Of a stretch of DNA of 64,000 nucleotides, positions 39,770 to 51,193 are shown piece after piece (the stretch's first letter is position 1; every line of letters starts with the position of its first letter). Both the position numbers and the translations under genes were made by a program. The DNA is from Pararhizobium polonicum (GTDB lineage: Bacteria; Pseudomonadota; Alphaproteobacteria; Rhizobiales; Rhizobiaceae), in NCBI RefSeq assembly GCF_001687365.1, contig NZ_LGLV01000016.1, positions 1 to 64,000 on the forward strand, read 5' to 3'. The notes beneath the pieces are model-generated. The model saw only the letters and a program-made list of their open reading frames with translations, was not told where the DNA came from and did no database searches.

Positions 39770-40924
39770 CTATTCCGCCGGAACGCCCATGCCCGAGCGG
39801 AACAGGCTGCGCTCGACGGCGCGCTTTTCCGGCCGATGGCGCGTGAGTGCCAGGATAAAGCCCGCCGTGACGCAGATCGCCACCATGGAGGAACCGCCAT
39901 AGGAGATCAACGGCAACGTCATGCCCTTGGCCGGCAGCAACTGCAGATTGACGCCGATATTGATCATCGACTGGATGCCGATCTGCAGGACAAGACCTGC
40001 GACGGCAAAGCGGGTGAAATCGTTACGCTCACGAAAGGCGTGGCTCAGGCCCCGCATGACAAGGAAGGCGAAGATCAGCACGATTACCATGCAGAAGACG
40101 ATGCCGAATTCCTCGGCCGCCACCGAAAAGATGAAGTCGGTATGGCTGTCCGGGATGATCCGCTTGATGATGCCTTCGCCCGGCCCCTGCCCAAACCAGT
40201 CGCCCCGGATGATCGCCTGAAGCGCCGTATCCACCTGGAACGTATCGCCCTCTCCCGTCATGAACCGGTCGATACGGCCGGCCACGTGCGGCAACAGCGT
40301 ATAGGCGACCACGAGACCGCCGACAGCGGAACCGCCGAGTACGATGATCCACAGCCACGGCATGCCGGCCATGAAGAACATGCCGCCCCAGACGGCCGTC
40401 GTCAGGATGGTCTGGCCAAGGTCAGGCTGGGCAACGAGCAAAGCCACGACGATACCGAACAGCAGGATGGCAAACAGGTTTCCGGGAATTTCCGGCTGGC
40501 GCGCATGCTCGGAAAACAGCCAGGCGCAGACGACGACGAAGGCAGGCTTCATGAACTCAGACGGCTGGATCGACAATCCGGCCAGCGAAATCCAGCGCCG
40601 CGATCCCTTGACCTCGGCGCCGAAGAACAGCGCCAGCACCATCATGGCAAGCGAGACGATCAGCAGGATCATCGCGGTACGGCGTACCTGCCGCGGCGTC
40701 AGGAAGGAAATGGCGATCATGACGCCCAGCGACGGCAGCAGGAAGGCCGCGTGCCGCTTGACGAAGTGGAAACTGTCGAGGTTGAGGCGCTCGGCAACCG
40801 CGGGGCTTGCCGCAAAGGACAGCATGAAGCCGATCCCCATCAACAGAATGAAGGTCGCCAGGAAGAACCTGTCGATCGTCCAGAACCAGTCGGCCACGGG
40901 GCCACGTTCGGCACGGCTTACCAT
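39770..40924 (-). CDS. ftsW: Septal peptidoglycan glycosyltransferase FtsW
   Basis: The 384-residue SEDS-family protein has ten membrane helices. ISLAGLSIQPSEFMKPAFVV, VAQPDLGQTILT (with the catalytic Asp) and GPGEGIIKRIIPDSHTDFIF are diagnostic. GMTLPLISYGGSSMVAICV is the C-terminal SEDS motif. It polymerises lipid II at the septum with FtsI. Confidence 0.97.
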   Translation of the reverse strand: MVSRAERGPVADWFWTIDRFFLATFILLMGIGFMLSFAASPAVAERLNLDSFHFVKRHAAFLLPSLGVMIAISFLTPRQVRRTAMILLIVSLAMMVLALFFGAEVKGSRRWISLAGLSIQPSEFMKPAFVVVCAWLFSEHARQPEIPGNLFAILLFGIVVALLVAQPDLGQTILTTAVWGGMFFMAGMPWLWIIVLGGSAVGGLVVAYTLLPHVAGRIDRFMTGEGDTFQVDTALQAIIRGDWFGQGPGEGIIKRIIPDSHTDFIFSVAAEEFGIVFCMVIVLIFAFLVMRGLSHAFRERNDFTRFAVAGLVLQIGIQSMINIGVNLQLLPAKGMTLPLISYGGSSMVAICVTAGFILALTRHRPEKRAVERSLFRSGMGVPAE

Positions 40925-40985
40925 TTCTTCGTCCCCTTCAACGGCGCGTCCGGCGCCGATCTGTGATCGTCTGGGCCACCGGCCC

Positions 40986-42377
<1,392 letters not shown>

Positions 42378-42382
42378 CGTTC

Positions 42383-43483
42383 TTACCGCAGCTTCAGGGT
42401 CGAAAGACCGACCATGGCGAGGATGACGGCGATGATCCAGAAACGAATGACCACCTGGCTTTCGGTCCAGCCCAGCTTTTCGAAATGGTGATGAATCGGC
42501 GCCATCAGGAAGACGCGCTTGCCGGTGCGCTTGAACCAGAAGACCTGGATGATCACCGACAGCGTTTCCATCACGAACAGGCCGCCGATGATGACCATGA
42601 CGATCTCGTGCTTGGTGGCAACCGCCACAGTGCCGATCAGGCCGCCGAGCGCCAGCGACCCGGTGTCGCCCATGAAAATCGCCGCCGGTGGTGCGTTGAA
42701 CCAGAGAAAGCCGAGCCCTGCCCCGATCACCGCGCCGAGAATGACGGCAAGCTCGCCGGTACCAGGCACGAAATGGATCTGCAGGTAGTTGGCAAACACG
42801 GCATTACCGGCCAGATAGGCGATGACCCCGAAGGACGCGGCCGCGATCATCACCGGTACGATGGCAAGGCCGTCGAGACCGTCGGTCAGGTTGACCGCAT
42901 TGCCGGCGCCGACAATGACGAAGCCGCCGAACAGGATGAAGAAATAGCCAAGATTGAGGGTGAAATCCTTCAGGAACGGAAAGGTCAGCGACGACCCGAA
43001 GGTCGAGCCGGCGACACCCGCCGACAGCGCCGTGCGCATCATGAAGAAGACGGCGATGCCCGCAACGAGGAACTCGATGCCGAGACGCGCCTTGCCGGAA
43101 AAGCCCTTGTCCGACTGTTTCGTCACCTTGAGATAATCGTCGTAGAACCCGATCGCGCCGAAACCGAGCGTCACCAGCAGCGTGGAGACGACATAGACGC
43201 TCGAAAGGTCGGCCCAGAGCAGCGAACTGCCGACGATGCCGGCCAGGATCATCAGGCCGCCCATGGTCGGCGTACCCGCCTTCTTGAAATGGGTCTGCGG
43301 CCCATCCGCCCGGATCGGCTGACCGCGGCCCTGCCGTACCCGCAGGGACGAAATCATCCGCGGTCCGAACAAAAAGACGATCAGTGCCGAGGTGAACAAG
43401 GCAGCGCCGGTACGGAACGTGATGTACCGGAAGAGATTGAAGAATTGAAAATGGTCCGCCAGTTCGACAAGCCAGATGAGCAT
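42383..43483 (-). CDS. mraY: Phospho-N-acetylmuramoyl-pentapeptide transferase
   Basis: The 366-residue membrane enzyme has ten helices and makes lipid I. Catalytic and Mg-binding segments are seen: [36 protein letters not shown], and [15 protein letters not shown], with [10 protein letters not shown] in the last cytoplasmic loop. A 123-bp gap separates it from murF. Confidence 0.98.
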   Translation of the reverse strand: MLIWLVELADHFQFFNLFRYITFRTGAALFTSALIVFLFGPRMISSLRVRQGRGQPIRADGPQTHFKKAGTPTMGGLMILAGIVGSSLLWADLSSVYVVSTLLVTLGFGAIGFYDDYLKVTKQSDKGFSGKARLGIEFLVAGIAVFFMMRTALSAGVAGSTFGSSLTFPFLKDFTLNLGYFFILFGGFVIVGAGNAVNLTDGLDGLAIVPVMIAAASFGVIAYLAGNAVFANYLQIHFVPGTGELAVILGAVIGAGLGFLWFNAPPAAIFMGDTGSLALGGLIGTVAVATKHEIVMVIIGGLFVMETLSVIIQVFWFKRTGKRVFLMAPIHHHFEKLGWTESQVVIRFWIIAVILAMVGLSTLKLR

Positions 43484-43606
43484 GAGGGACCTTTCCCCAA
43501 AGGTTCGTTGCAGATTCCGTCCATCAGAATCACCGAATGGAAGAATAACTGCGTGGTATCAAAAGTGTCAGCATTGAACAGCGGCCATGAAAGCCCTGTC
43601 CCGCCT

Positions 43607-45040
43607 TTATTCAACGCGCTCCGTGCCCGAATAGGGCGGATATGTATCAAGCAACGCCGAAACGATCCTGCCGCAGCCGGTTCCCTTCGACGATTTGATC
43701 ATCACCACATCCCCGGCGGCGACGGATCGGAGCGCAAATTCCTTCAGGTCATCGACCGTCTCGCGATATTCGATATGGGCACCGTCACCTAGAGCATCGC
43801 GCAGATGCGCCATCTCCGGCCCGGCCAGCCAGACATCGGTGATGCCGGCCTCGACCAGCGGCGCGGCAAGTTCCGCGTGAACCTTGCCGGCAAATTCGCC
43901 CATCTCCAGCATGTCGCCGAGAATGGCGATCCGGCGCCCGCCCTCCGGCAGCTGCGCATCCTGCAGCAGCGAGATCGCAGCCCGCATCGAGGCCGGGTTG
44001 GCATTGTAGCTCTCATCGATCAGCACGAAGGAACCGGACCCGATTGCCAGGCGATGCCGCGCGCCGCGCCCCTTCTCCGCCTGCAATGTCGCAAGTGCTG
44101 CGAGGGCCGCATCCATGTCGGCACCGACCAGGCTGGCGGCACCGAGCACGGCCAGCGCATTTTCGGCGATATGACGCCCCGGCGCGCCGATCTGGATTTC
44201 CAGCGTCTTGCCGTCAAGTGCACCCCAGAGGACGGCCCCTTCGGAACCACCGGTGAATTCGACCATGCGGAAATCGGCTTTGGCGCTGCTGCCGAAGCTA
44301 TGCACATGGGCAACGCCCAGTGCTGTGGCCGCCTTTTCCAGCGTCTCGAACTGCGCGTTGTCGCGATTGAGGATCACGTGGCCGTCGTCGACGAGGCCTT
44401 CCATGATCTCCGCCTTGGCGGCGGCGATTTCCTCGAGGTCCTTGAAATTGCCGAGATGGGCAGCGGCGATGGTGGTGATAACAGCCACATGCGGACGCAC
44501 CATCCGAACCAGCGGCCGGATCTCGTCGGCATGGTTCATGCCGATCTCGAAGATGCCGAAATCGGTATTTTCCGGCATGCGCGACAAGGTCAGCGGCACG
44601 CCCCAGTGATTGTTGAATGAGGCGACCGAGGCATGCACCCGGCCCGACGGCTCAAGCACATGACGCAGCATCTCCTTGGTGGTCGTCTTGCCGACCGAGC
44701 CGGTGACGGCAATGATCCTGGCCGCGCTGCGGTCGCGCGCAGCACAGCCGAGCCGAACCATGGCGTCGAGCACATCATCGACGACGATCATCGGCGCGAT
44801 CAGCCGACCGAGCGCCGGCAGCTTTGCCTCGCTGACCACCAGCAGCGCCGCGCCATTGGCGATCGCGATGCCGGCATAGTCATGGCCATCCACACGGTCG
44901 CCCTTGATGGCGAAAAAGGCCTCGCCCTTGCCAAGAGAGCGGCTGTCGATGGAAATCCCGGTAATGCCTTCCGGCAAATTGCCCATCGGCCGGCCGTGCA
45001 TGGCCGCCATCAGGTCGCTGGTCGTCCAGAGAAAGCTCAA
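43607..45040 (-). CDS. murF: UDP-MurNAc-tripeptide-D-alanyl-D-alanine ligase
   Basis: The 477-residue Mur ligase adds the D-Ala-D-Ala made by DdlB. GISIDSRSLGKGEAFFAIKG is the UDP-binding domain, AVTGSVGKTTTKEML the P-loop, SFNNHWGVPLTL and GMNHADEI lie in the central domain, and DESYNANPASM in the C-terminal domain. The start is TTG 45040, one base after the murE stop; GGGAGG lies 8 nt upstream. The frame stays open upstream only through murE. Confidence 0.96.
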   Translation of the reverse strand: MSFLWTTSDLMAAMHGRPMGNLPEGITGISIDSRSLGKGEAFFAIKGDRVDGHDYAGIAIANGAALLVVSEAKLPALGRLIAPMIVVDDVLDAMVRLGCAARDRSAARIIAVTGSVGKTTTKEMLRHVLEPSGRVHASVASFNNHWGVPLTLSRMPENTDFGIFEIGMNHADEIRPLVRMVRPHVAVITTIAAAHLGNFKDLEEIAAAKAEIMEGLVDDGHVILNRDNAQFETLEKAATALGVAHVHSFGSSAKADFRMVEFTGGSEGAVLWGALDGKTLEIQIGAPGRHIAENALAVLGAASLVGADMDAALAALATLQAEKGRGARHRLAIGSGSFVLIDESYNANPASMRAAISLLQDAQLPEGGRRIAILGDMLEMGEFAGKVHAELAAPLVEAGITDVWLAGPEMAHLRDALGDGAHIEYRETVDDLKEFALRSVAAGDVVMIKSSKGTGCGRIVSALLDTYPPYSGTERVE

Positions 45041-45041
45041 A

Positions 45042-46502
45042 TCATTGACCTCCCAATGCCTTGCGCAATTCGGCATGATCGGAAAACGGCAGGGTGACGG
45101 AGCCGACAGTCTGGCCCTCCTCATGTCCCTTGCCGGCGACGATCAGCGTGTCGCCCGATCTCAGCATCGCGACTGCGGCGTTGATCGCCTCGGAACGATC
45201 GCCGATTTCGGTCGCGCCCTCAGCGGCGGCCATGATCTCGCTGCGAATGACTTCGGGCACTTCCGAGCGCGGATTGTCGTCGGTTACAATAACGATATCG
45301 GCCAGCCGTGTGGCGATCTCGCCCATGATCGGGCGTTTGCCCTTGTCACGATCGCCGCCGCAACCGAAGACCACGATGATGCGGCCCGTGGTGAAGGGAC
45401 GAACCGAGGCAAGCACGTTTTCCAGCGCGTCCGGCTTGTGGGCGTAATCGACATAGGCGAGCGCGCCGTCCTTGGTGTGCCCGACCAATTCCAGACGGCC
45501 AGAGGCGCCCTGGAGCTTTTCGAGCGCTGCCATCGTCGCCTTGGCGCTGACGCCGGTCGCCATGGCAAGACCGGCCGCCACCAGCGTATTGGAAATCTGG
45601 AAATCGCCGGCCAGCGGTACATGCACTTCGAAGATCTCGTCGCCGACATGAATTTCGGCGATCTGCTTGTGGCGGAAATGCTCGACGCGCTTCAGACTCA
45701 GGTAATCGCCCTTGCGCCCGACGGTCAGAACCTCCTGACCGCCTGCCTTGGCGGCAGCAATCGCCTGCGCCGACCACGCGTCATCGGAAAAGATCACCGC
45801 CGGCGAACCCTTCGGCAGCACGCCGTCGAACAGCCGCATCTTGGCGGCCATATAGTCCTCGACGGTCGGATGGTAATCCATGTGGTCGCGGCCGAGATTG
45901 GTGAAACCGGCGGCAGCCAGGCGGACGCCGTCGAGCCGGTTCTGATCCAGACCATGGCTGGAGGCTTCCATGGCCGCATGCGTGACACCGGCATCGGCCA
46001 GTTCGGCAAGAAGCTTGTGCAGCGAGACCGGATCCGGCGTCGTCAGAGAGCCGTAATCGTTGCGCCCGGGAGCGATGACGCCGGTGGTGCCGATCATCGC
46101 GGCAGCAAAACCCGCATGGGCCCAGATCTGCCGGGCAAAGGAGGCGACCGAGGTCTTGCCGGCCGTACCGGTCACGGCCACCATCGTCTGCGGCTGGCGT
46201 CCATAGAAATTCGCAGCCGCGATGGCAAGGACGCGGCGCGGCACGCTGGCAACAAGAACCGGCACAGACACGCCGCCGGCAGGCTCGGAGCCCGTAACAA
46301 CGGCAGCCGCTCCACGAGCAACCGCGTCGTCGATGAACCCCCTGCCATCCGCCTTGCTTCCCGAAAGCGCCACGAACAACGCGCCTGGAACGACCTGCCG
46401 GCTATCGGCGGTGATCGCAACAATCTCCGTCTCGCCGGCGGCCGGGCTCAGTTGCGAGACAATTTCCGGGAAATCCTTCCCGATCAGGTCTTTGATCTTC
46501 AT
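45042..46502 (-). CDS. murE: UDP-MurNAc-tripeptide synthetase, meso-diaminopimelate-adding
   Basis: The 486-residue Mur ligase has [14 protein letters not shown] as P-loop, [28 protein letters not shown] and [13 protein letters not shown], and the DDNPRSE motif that selects meso-DAP rather than lysine. It therefore adds the third peptide residue of a Gram-negative-type cell wall. ATG 46502 is the family start; the open frame reaches 46715 inside the ftsI end. It lies 64 bp after ftsI. Confidence 0.97.
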   Translation of the reverse strand: MKIKDLIGKDFPEIVSQLSPAAGETEIVAITADSRQVVPGALFVALSGSKADGRGFIDDAVARGAAAVVTGSEPAGGVSVPVLVASVPRRVLAIAAANFYGRQPQTMVAVTGTAGKTSVASFARQIWAHAGFAAAMIGTTGVIAPGRNDYGSLTTPDPVSLHKLLAELADAGVTHAAMEASSHGLDQNRLDGVRLAAAGFTNLGRDHMDYHPTVEDYMAAKMRLFDGVLPKGSPAVIFSDDAWSAQAIAAAKAGGQEVLTVGRKGDYLSLKRVEHFRHKQIAEIHVGDEIFEVHVPLAGDFQISNTLVAAGLAMATGVSAKATMAALEKLQGASGRLELVGHTKDGALAYVDYAHKPDALENVLASVRPFTTGRIIVVFGCGGDRDKGKRPIMGEIATRLADIVIVTDDNPRSEVPEVIRSEIMAAAEGATEIGDRSEAINAAVAMLRSGDTLIVAGKGHEEGQTVGSVTLPFSDHAELRKALGGQ

Positions 46503-46566
46503 GGATGCACTTTTCAAAACGAACCGATGCGCCGTGCGGCGAATCCTCCTGATTGTCATTCCATGG

Positions 46567-48309
46567 TCAATAAGACACGAGCAAGGCAGAACCGACATCG
46601 CCGAACTTCGGCTCGACGCCGAGCAGCGGTGCGGAACGGCTGATGATATCGCGCACCATCGGCGCAGCATTGCCCGCTGCGGTCCGGATGCCTCTTTCGC
46701 CGGATTTCGGCGCATCGATAAACGTCAGCACGATATATTGCGGATTATCGATCGGGAATGCGGCCAGAAACGCGTTGAAATTGAGATCGCTCGAATAGCG
46801 TCCGTTGACGACCTTGTCGGCCGTTCCGGTCTTGCCGCCGACATCGAAGCCCGGCACCAGCGCGTTTCTGCCGGAGCCGTGCGTGCCGTTCCACTTGAAC
46901 AGCGAACGCATGTCGTCGCTGGTGGTCTTCTTGATCACCTTCGTCGAGGCCGCGTCCGCTTCCGCCTCGGTGCGCGGCAGGAAGGTCGGTTCGATCAGCT
47001 TGCCGCCGTTCATCAGCGCAGCGCCGGCAACAGCCGTCTGCAGCGGCGTCGTCGAGACCCCGTGACCGAAGGAAATGGTGATCGAGTTGATTTTCTTCCA
47101 TTCGCGCGGCTGGCTGGGCATCTTCACCTCAGGCAGTTCGGTCTGCATCTTGGTGAGCAGGCCCATGCGGGTGAGGAATTCCTTGTGCGCGTCGATGCCA
47201 ACGAGGTCGGCCATCTTGGCCGTGCCGATATTCGACGAATACTGGAAGATTTCCGGAACGGTCAGAACCCGGTTCTTGCCGTGGAAGTCCTTGATGGTAA
47301 AGCCGCCGATCCGGATCGGAAAGCGCGCGTCAAAGCTGTCCCTCAGCGTCACCTTGCCGGAATCGAGCGCCATCGCCGTCGTGAACGACTTGAAGGTCGA
47401 GCCCATCTCGAACGTGCCGTTCGACATGCGGTTGAGCCAGCCGTCCTCGGCACCGGCCGAGGGGTTGTTCGGATCGAAATCCGGAACCGACGCCATGGCG
47501 ACGATTTCACCGGTATGAACGTTCATCACCACGGCACCGGCGGCGATCGCCTGGAACTCGGTCATGCCATGGGCGATCGTATCGCGCAGGATGTTCTGGA
47601 CGCGCAGGTCGATCGACAGCTTCACCGGCTCCAGCTTGGCATCGCTGGTCATGCCGATAGCCGCAAGATCTGCAAGGCCCTGATTGTCGATGTAACGTTC
47701 CATGCCGGCAATGCCGCGGTTGTCGACATTGACGTAACCGACGACATGGGCAGCGGTGGCGCCACCGGGATAGAAGCGGCGCTTTTCCGGACGGAACCCG
47801 ATGCCGGGAATGCCGAGCGCCAGAATTTCGCTCTGCTGTTTCGGGGTCAGCTGACGGCGCAGCCATTGAAACCGCGATTGCGACTTCAGCTTGTTGTAGA
47901 TTTCGGTGACATTGATATTGGGCAGCACCGTCGAGAGCTGCTCGACCGCCTCGTCGGCATCGACGATCTTGTGCGGCTCGGCATAGAGCGAGACCGTGCG
48001 GATGTCGGTTGCGAGAATTTCGCCGTTGCGGTCGAGAATGTCCGGGCGCGAGGCCATCAGATTGTCGGCGCGGCCGATGCTCGAAACCGTCTCGGGCTGG
48101 GCCATGCCATACTGAACCAGCCGGCCGCCGATGATACAATAGACGGCCGTAAAGCTGGCGATGACGATGGCAACGCGGCTTTTCGCCTGGTTGCTGCTTC
48201 TCTTGCGCGTGCCTTCGAACGGCATGCCGAGATCGCCCGGATGGTTGTTGCCGCCGGCAGAGAAATGGGCCTTGCTCTTGACGACCATGATACGGGAGAG
48301 AAAGGACAT
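46567..48309 (-). CDS. ftsI: Septal transpeptidase FtsI (PBP3)
   Basis: The 580-residue class B penicillin-binding protein has a short basic cytoplasmic tail, one membrane helix (about 45-65), a non-catalytic pedestal domain and a transpeptidase domain. The three active-site motifs are visible: EMGSTFKSF (SxxK), YSSNIGTAK (SxN) and [10 protein letters not shown] (KTG). It crosslinks septal peptidoglycan with FtsW. Its ATG overlaps the ftsL stop by one base (TGATG). Confidence 0.97.
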   Translation of the reverse strand: MSFLSRIMVVKSKAHFSAGGNNHPGDLGMPFEGTRKRSSNQAKSRVAIVIASFTAVYCIIGGRLVQYGMAQPETVSSIGRADNLMASRPDILDRNGEILATDIRTVSLYAEPHKIVDADEAVEQLSTVLPNINVTEIYNKLKSQSRFQWLRRQLTPKQQSEILALGIPGIGFRPEKRRFYPGGATAAHVVGYVNVDNRGIAGMERYIDNQGLADLAAIGMTSDAKLEPVKLSIDLRVQNILRDTIAHGMTEFQAIAAGAVVMNVHTGEIVAMASVPDFDPNNPSAGAEDGWLNRMSNGTFEMGSTFKSFTTAMALDSGKVTLRDSFDARFPIRIGGFTIKDFHGKNRVLTVPEIFQYSSNIGTAKMADLVGIDAHKEFLTRMGLLTKMQTELPEVKMPSQPREWKKINSITISFGHGVSTTPLQTAVAGAALMNGGKLIEPTFLPRTEAEADAASTKVIKKTTSDDMRSLFKWNGTHGSGRNALVPGFDVGGKTGTADKVVNGRYSSDLNFNAFLAAFPIDNPQYIVLTFIDAPKSGERGIRTAAGNAAPMVRDIISRSAPLLGVEPKFGDVGSALLVSY

Positions 48310-48815
48310 CAGCGCGCCACCGAACCCGTTGCGATATTGTCTGCATCATCACCGGCATCGTCCGCGTCGGCGTCGACGATTTTGGTGCTTTTTTTCGCGC
48401 TCGCGGTCTTGGCGCCCGTATCTGTTTTCACCGGTTTCTTGCCTGCGGTGACGGTAGGCGTCTTCTTCGCAGACTTGCCCTGCGCCATACCCATGGCCTC
48501 CAGAACATCCGCCGGCGGCGGCAGGTCGGCGCGCAGCATGGGCAACTCTTCCGGCCGGGCAAGCTGGGTGGGCGCGGTCCGTGCGAGCTGAAGATCCTGC
48601 TGATAGACGGTCACCAGCTTTTCCAGCCGGTTCGGCTGGGTCAGCAGCGCCCAGTCGGCGCGCAGAAGGTCGATCGTGTCTTCCTCGAGCTTGATTTCCG
48701 CCTCCAGCTTGCGAACTTCTTCCAGCTTGTTTTCCGCCTGATGCTTGATCGTATAGGTGACCGTGGCGGCGGCCGTCATGACGACGATCAGGACGATGTC
48801 AAAACTACGCAACAT
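48309..48815 (-). CDS. ftsL: Cell division protein FtsL
   Basis: The 168-residue small bitopic protein has a very short N-terminus, one membrane helix (residues 6-24), then a leucine-zipper-like coiled coil (HQAENKLEEVRKLEAEIKLE) and RADWALLTQPNRLEKL, the conserved FtsL segment. The C-terminal 70 residues are Lys/Ala/Asp-rich and probably disordered, longer than in E. coli (121 aa). It works with FtsB and FtsQ to activate FtsWI. It starts three bases after rsmH. Confidence 0.92.
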   Translation of the reverse strand: MLRSFDIVLIVVMTAAATVTYTIKHQAENKLEEVRKLEAEIKLEEDTIDLLRADWALLTQPNRLEKLVTVYQQDLQLARTAPTQLARPEELPMLRADLPPPADVLEAMGMAQGKSAKKTPTVTAGKKPVKTDTGAKTASAKKSTKIVDADADDAGDDADNIATGSVAR

Positions 48816-48818
48816 GTC

Positions 48819-49844
48819 TCAGCCCCCAATCTTTCCAAGGCTTGCAAGGTTCGGCAAATCGAAAATGGACAGATCATCTGCCTCAGGCGGGGCATCGGTG
48901 CGAACACCAACCCGCATCTTTGCGGAGCGGGCACGCGGATTGCGGGACGCTTCTTCTTCGCTGGCTGCCACCATAGACTTCCCAACTGGTGCGAAAGTTG
49001 CCGCGCGCTCATGGGCAATCGGCAGGTGCCTGGAACCGGACGCCTTGCCGGCGCGATCCTGGAAGAATTTCTTGACGATCCGGTCTTCCAGCGAATGAAA
49101 GGTGACGACGGTGAGGCGCCCGCCGGGCTTCAGCACACGCTCGGCAGCAAACAGCGCCCGGGCGAGCTCGCCGAGCTCGTCGTTGACGAAGATGCGCAGC
49201 GCCTGGAAGACGCGGGTGGCGGGATGGATCTTGTCCTTGGCCTTGCGCGGCGTGACGATCTCGATCAGACCGGCAAGATCGCGGGTCGTGACGAAAGGCT
49301 CCTCGAGGCGGCGCTTTTCGATCGCGCGGGCTATCCGGCCGGACTGCGGCTCTTCACCGAGAAATCCGAAGATACGGGTCAGGTCCGTCACCTTGGCGCG
49401 GTTGACGACATCGGCAGCGGAAACGCCGTCCGACGACATGCGCATGTCGAGCGGGCCACGGCGCTGAAAGGAAAAACCGCGATCAGCTTCGTCGATCTGC
49501 ATCGAGGACACGCCGATATCAAGAACGACGCCATCCAGACCTTCGTCCGGGACATGCTGTGCAAGATCGGAAAACCGCGAATGAACAAGAGTGAGATGAC
49601 CATCGCTCGCCGCCACCATCGGCTGACCGCCAAGGATCGCCGCGGGATCACGGTCGAGCGCGATCACGTCGGCGCCCTCTGCCAGGATCGCCGCCGTATA
49701 GCCACCGGCACCAAAGGTGCCATCAAGGATGATCTTGCCGGGTTGAAGGTCGAGACTTGCAAGAACCTCGGGGAGAAGAACCGGAATGTGACGGACCGGT
49801 CCGCCATCGGCATCGGATAAACCTTCGCCTTGATCCGCCATCAT
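48819..49844 (-). CDS. rsmH: 16S rRNA (cytosine-1402-N4)-methyltransferase
   Basis: The 341-residue SAM enzyme (formerly MraW) shows [24 protein letters not shown] (SAM motif I), [25 protein letters not shown], and the C-terminal [16 protein letters not shown]. It methylates C1402 in the ribosomal P site. The ATG at 49844 was chosen because GGAG lies 9 nt upstream; the frame stays open to 50483 across mraZ in another frame, which is not coding. It lies 14 bp after mraZ. Confidence 0.97.
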   Translation of the reverse strand: MMADQGEGLSDADGGPVRHIPVLLPEVLASLDLQPGKIILDGTFGAGGYTAAILAEGADVIALDRDPAAILGGQPMVAASDGHLTLVHSRFSDLAQHVPDEGLDGVVLDIGVSSMQIDEADRGFSFQRRGPLDMRMSSDGVSAADVVNRAKVTDLTRIFGFLGEEPQSGRIARAIEKRRLEEPFVTTRDLAGLIEIVTPRKAKDKIHPATRVFQALRIFVNDELGELARALFAAERVLKPGGRLTVVTFHSLEDRIVKKFFQDRAGKASGSRHLPIAHERAATFAPVGKSMVAASEEEASRNPRARSAKMRVGVRTDAPPEADDLSIFDLPNLASLGKIGG

Positions 49845-49858
49845 TCCGTCTCTCCACT

Positions 49859-50299
49859 CTAGTCCGAACGCAGACCTCGTAATCTGCGCTCTTCCCGTGC
49901 CGCCGCCTGATGCTCGATAAACACCTGCGGCGCCCACAACTGAAAATGATCCGCCCGCCCCACGAAAGTGACCTCCGTGGTGATGCCCGTGAAATCGCGG
50001 ATGAAATCCGTGACCATCAACCGGCCTTCCTGGTCGAGCTTCATGAAGACCCCGCCCCCATGAATCAGGAGCGACATCTGATTGGCCTGCGGCGAAAACG
50101 GATCCTCGCCGCCAATCTGCCTTTCGAAGCGATCCAGCAACTCCGGACCGCCGGCGCTGATAGCCGGAAAAACGAAATCCTGAAAGCAATAAAGCTCCCG
50201 AATATCGAGCGCCGTCAAAACGGAGCGAAACATCGAAGGAACGGAAACCCGCCCCTTGGCATCGATCCGGTTTGTCGCATGCGATAGGAAGCGGTTCAT
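49859..50299 (-). CDS. mraZ: Transcriptional regulator MraZ
   Basis: The 146-residue protein has two AbrB/SpoVT-like halves, shown by [18 protein letters not shown] and [19 protein letters not shown], each with the conserved D-x-x-G-R. MraZ forms a ring, binds tandem TGGG repeats upstream of its own gene and represses the dcw operon. It is the first gene of the cluster, and four such repeats lie 174-208 bp upstream. Confidence 0.97.
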   Translation of the reverse strand: MNRFLSHATNRIDAKGRVSVPSMFRSVLTALDIRELYCFQDFVFPAISAGGPELLDRFERQIGGEDPFSPQANQMSLLIHGGGVFMKLDQEGRLMVTDFIRDFTGITTEVTFVGRADHFQLWAPQVFIEHQAAAREERRLRGLRSD

Positions 50300-50472
50300 G
50301 ACACGATACAGCCGTCCCCGGCGGGTACGCCAACCTCAACAGCCCGCGCACACCATCAAAAAAACGCACAACACCCCGCCGCCGGACGATATGCCCGATC
50401 GAAAACCCTCCGCAGGGCGGTCCCGAAACTTGCGAGGAAGAGGCCTTATTCAGCCCTTGTGCAGTGCGTGAA

Positions 50473-50507
50473 TGGGATAACATGGGACCATATGGGCGTC
50501 AATGGGA
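50473..50507 (+). promoter_or_regulatory. MraZ operator: four TGGG boxes at 10-bp spacing
   Basis: ATGGGATAAC, ATGGGACCAT, ATGGGCGTCA and ATGGGATTTG are consecutive 10-bp units, with TGGG starting at 50473, 50483, 50493 and 50503. Read on the mraZ (minus) strand, the same interval contains TTGACG-N17-TATCCC, a plausible -35/-10 pair, so bound MraZ would cover the promoter. Confidence 0.85.
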
Positions 50508-50558
50508 TTTGCTCTATTTCAGCACGCGTCGTCAGCAAATATTGATAGTCTGTTAAGT

Positions 50559-50573
50559 TTAACAAATCGTTAC
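50559..50573 (+). promoter_or_regulatory. CtrA-like site upstream of mraZ
   Basis: TTAA-CAAATCG-TTAC differs by one base from the CtrA consensus TTAA-N7-TTAA. It lies about 50 bp upstream of the MraZ boxes, with an overlapping TTAAGTTTAA. A short motif like this can occur by chance. Confidence 0.35.
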
Positions 50574-50723
50574 GAACCGACCCTCAAGACTTTGGATTCA
50601 AAGCGGAATCCGCCCGCACGGAATGGCCATATCAAATATTCGAAAGAGATGAAAAACGACGGACATTCAAGCGGATAGCCGATTTTTGAAACCCGCTTCG
50701 TCTCGATCGGAAAAGAAGGAATT
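50574..50723. other. Interval between mraZ control region and rnpB 3' end
   Basis: This is about 150 bp with no gene. On the minus strand AAGCGG...CCGCTT followed by a short T-tract (about 50655-50695) might be a weak terminator for rnpB. Nothing stronger is visible. Confidence 0.3.
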
Positions 50724-51122
50724 TGCCAGTTGGCCTGTAAGCCGGGTTCTGTATGGCTCCGGCCCGAAAGCCGGAACGTGGCAGCCATTCATCTGGGACA
50801 ACGCTTGCGCGCTGCCTCCTGCAACCCACCCGGATGACTGGCCCGGAAAAGGCCGGAACGCTTGCGCGAACCACGTCATCCCTATTCGGTCTTGCTCCCG
50901 GTGGGGTTTGCCTTGCCACCCATGTTGCCATGCGCGCGGTGGGCTCTTACCCCACCCTTTCACCCTTACCTGCGCGAACGCAGGCGGTATTCTCTCTGTG
51001 GCACTTTCCCTGGGGTCGCCCCCGCCGGACGTTATCCGGCACCGTTTTTCCGTGGAGCCCGGACTTTCCTCCCCCCGCAACCTTTCGGTCCTAGCGGAGC
51101 GCGGCTGCCCGGCCAACTGGCA
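50724..51122 (-). ncRNA. rnpB: RNase P RNA (bacterial class A)
   Basis: About 399 nt on the minus strand. The 5' GCCAGUUGGCC pairs with 3' GGCCAACUGGC (helix P1). Diagnostic conserved segments are GGAGGAAAGUCCGGGCUCC near the 5' side, GGGUAAGAGCCCACCG in the middle, CACGUUCCGGC towards the end, and ACAGAACCCGGCUUACAGG next to P1. It is the catalytic RNA that matures tRNA 5' ends. Confidence 0.97.
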
Positions 51123-51193
51123 GGCGGTGCATAACCGAGGCTTCAGCCAATTGCCAGTGGCAAAAGCAAAAAGGTGGGATGGAAAGGCGGTTT

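Noticed and set aside
46222..48591. 789-codon plus-strand open frame
   Set aside because: It is antisense to murE, ftsI and ftsL and has the His/Arg/Asp-rich composition of a mirror frame.
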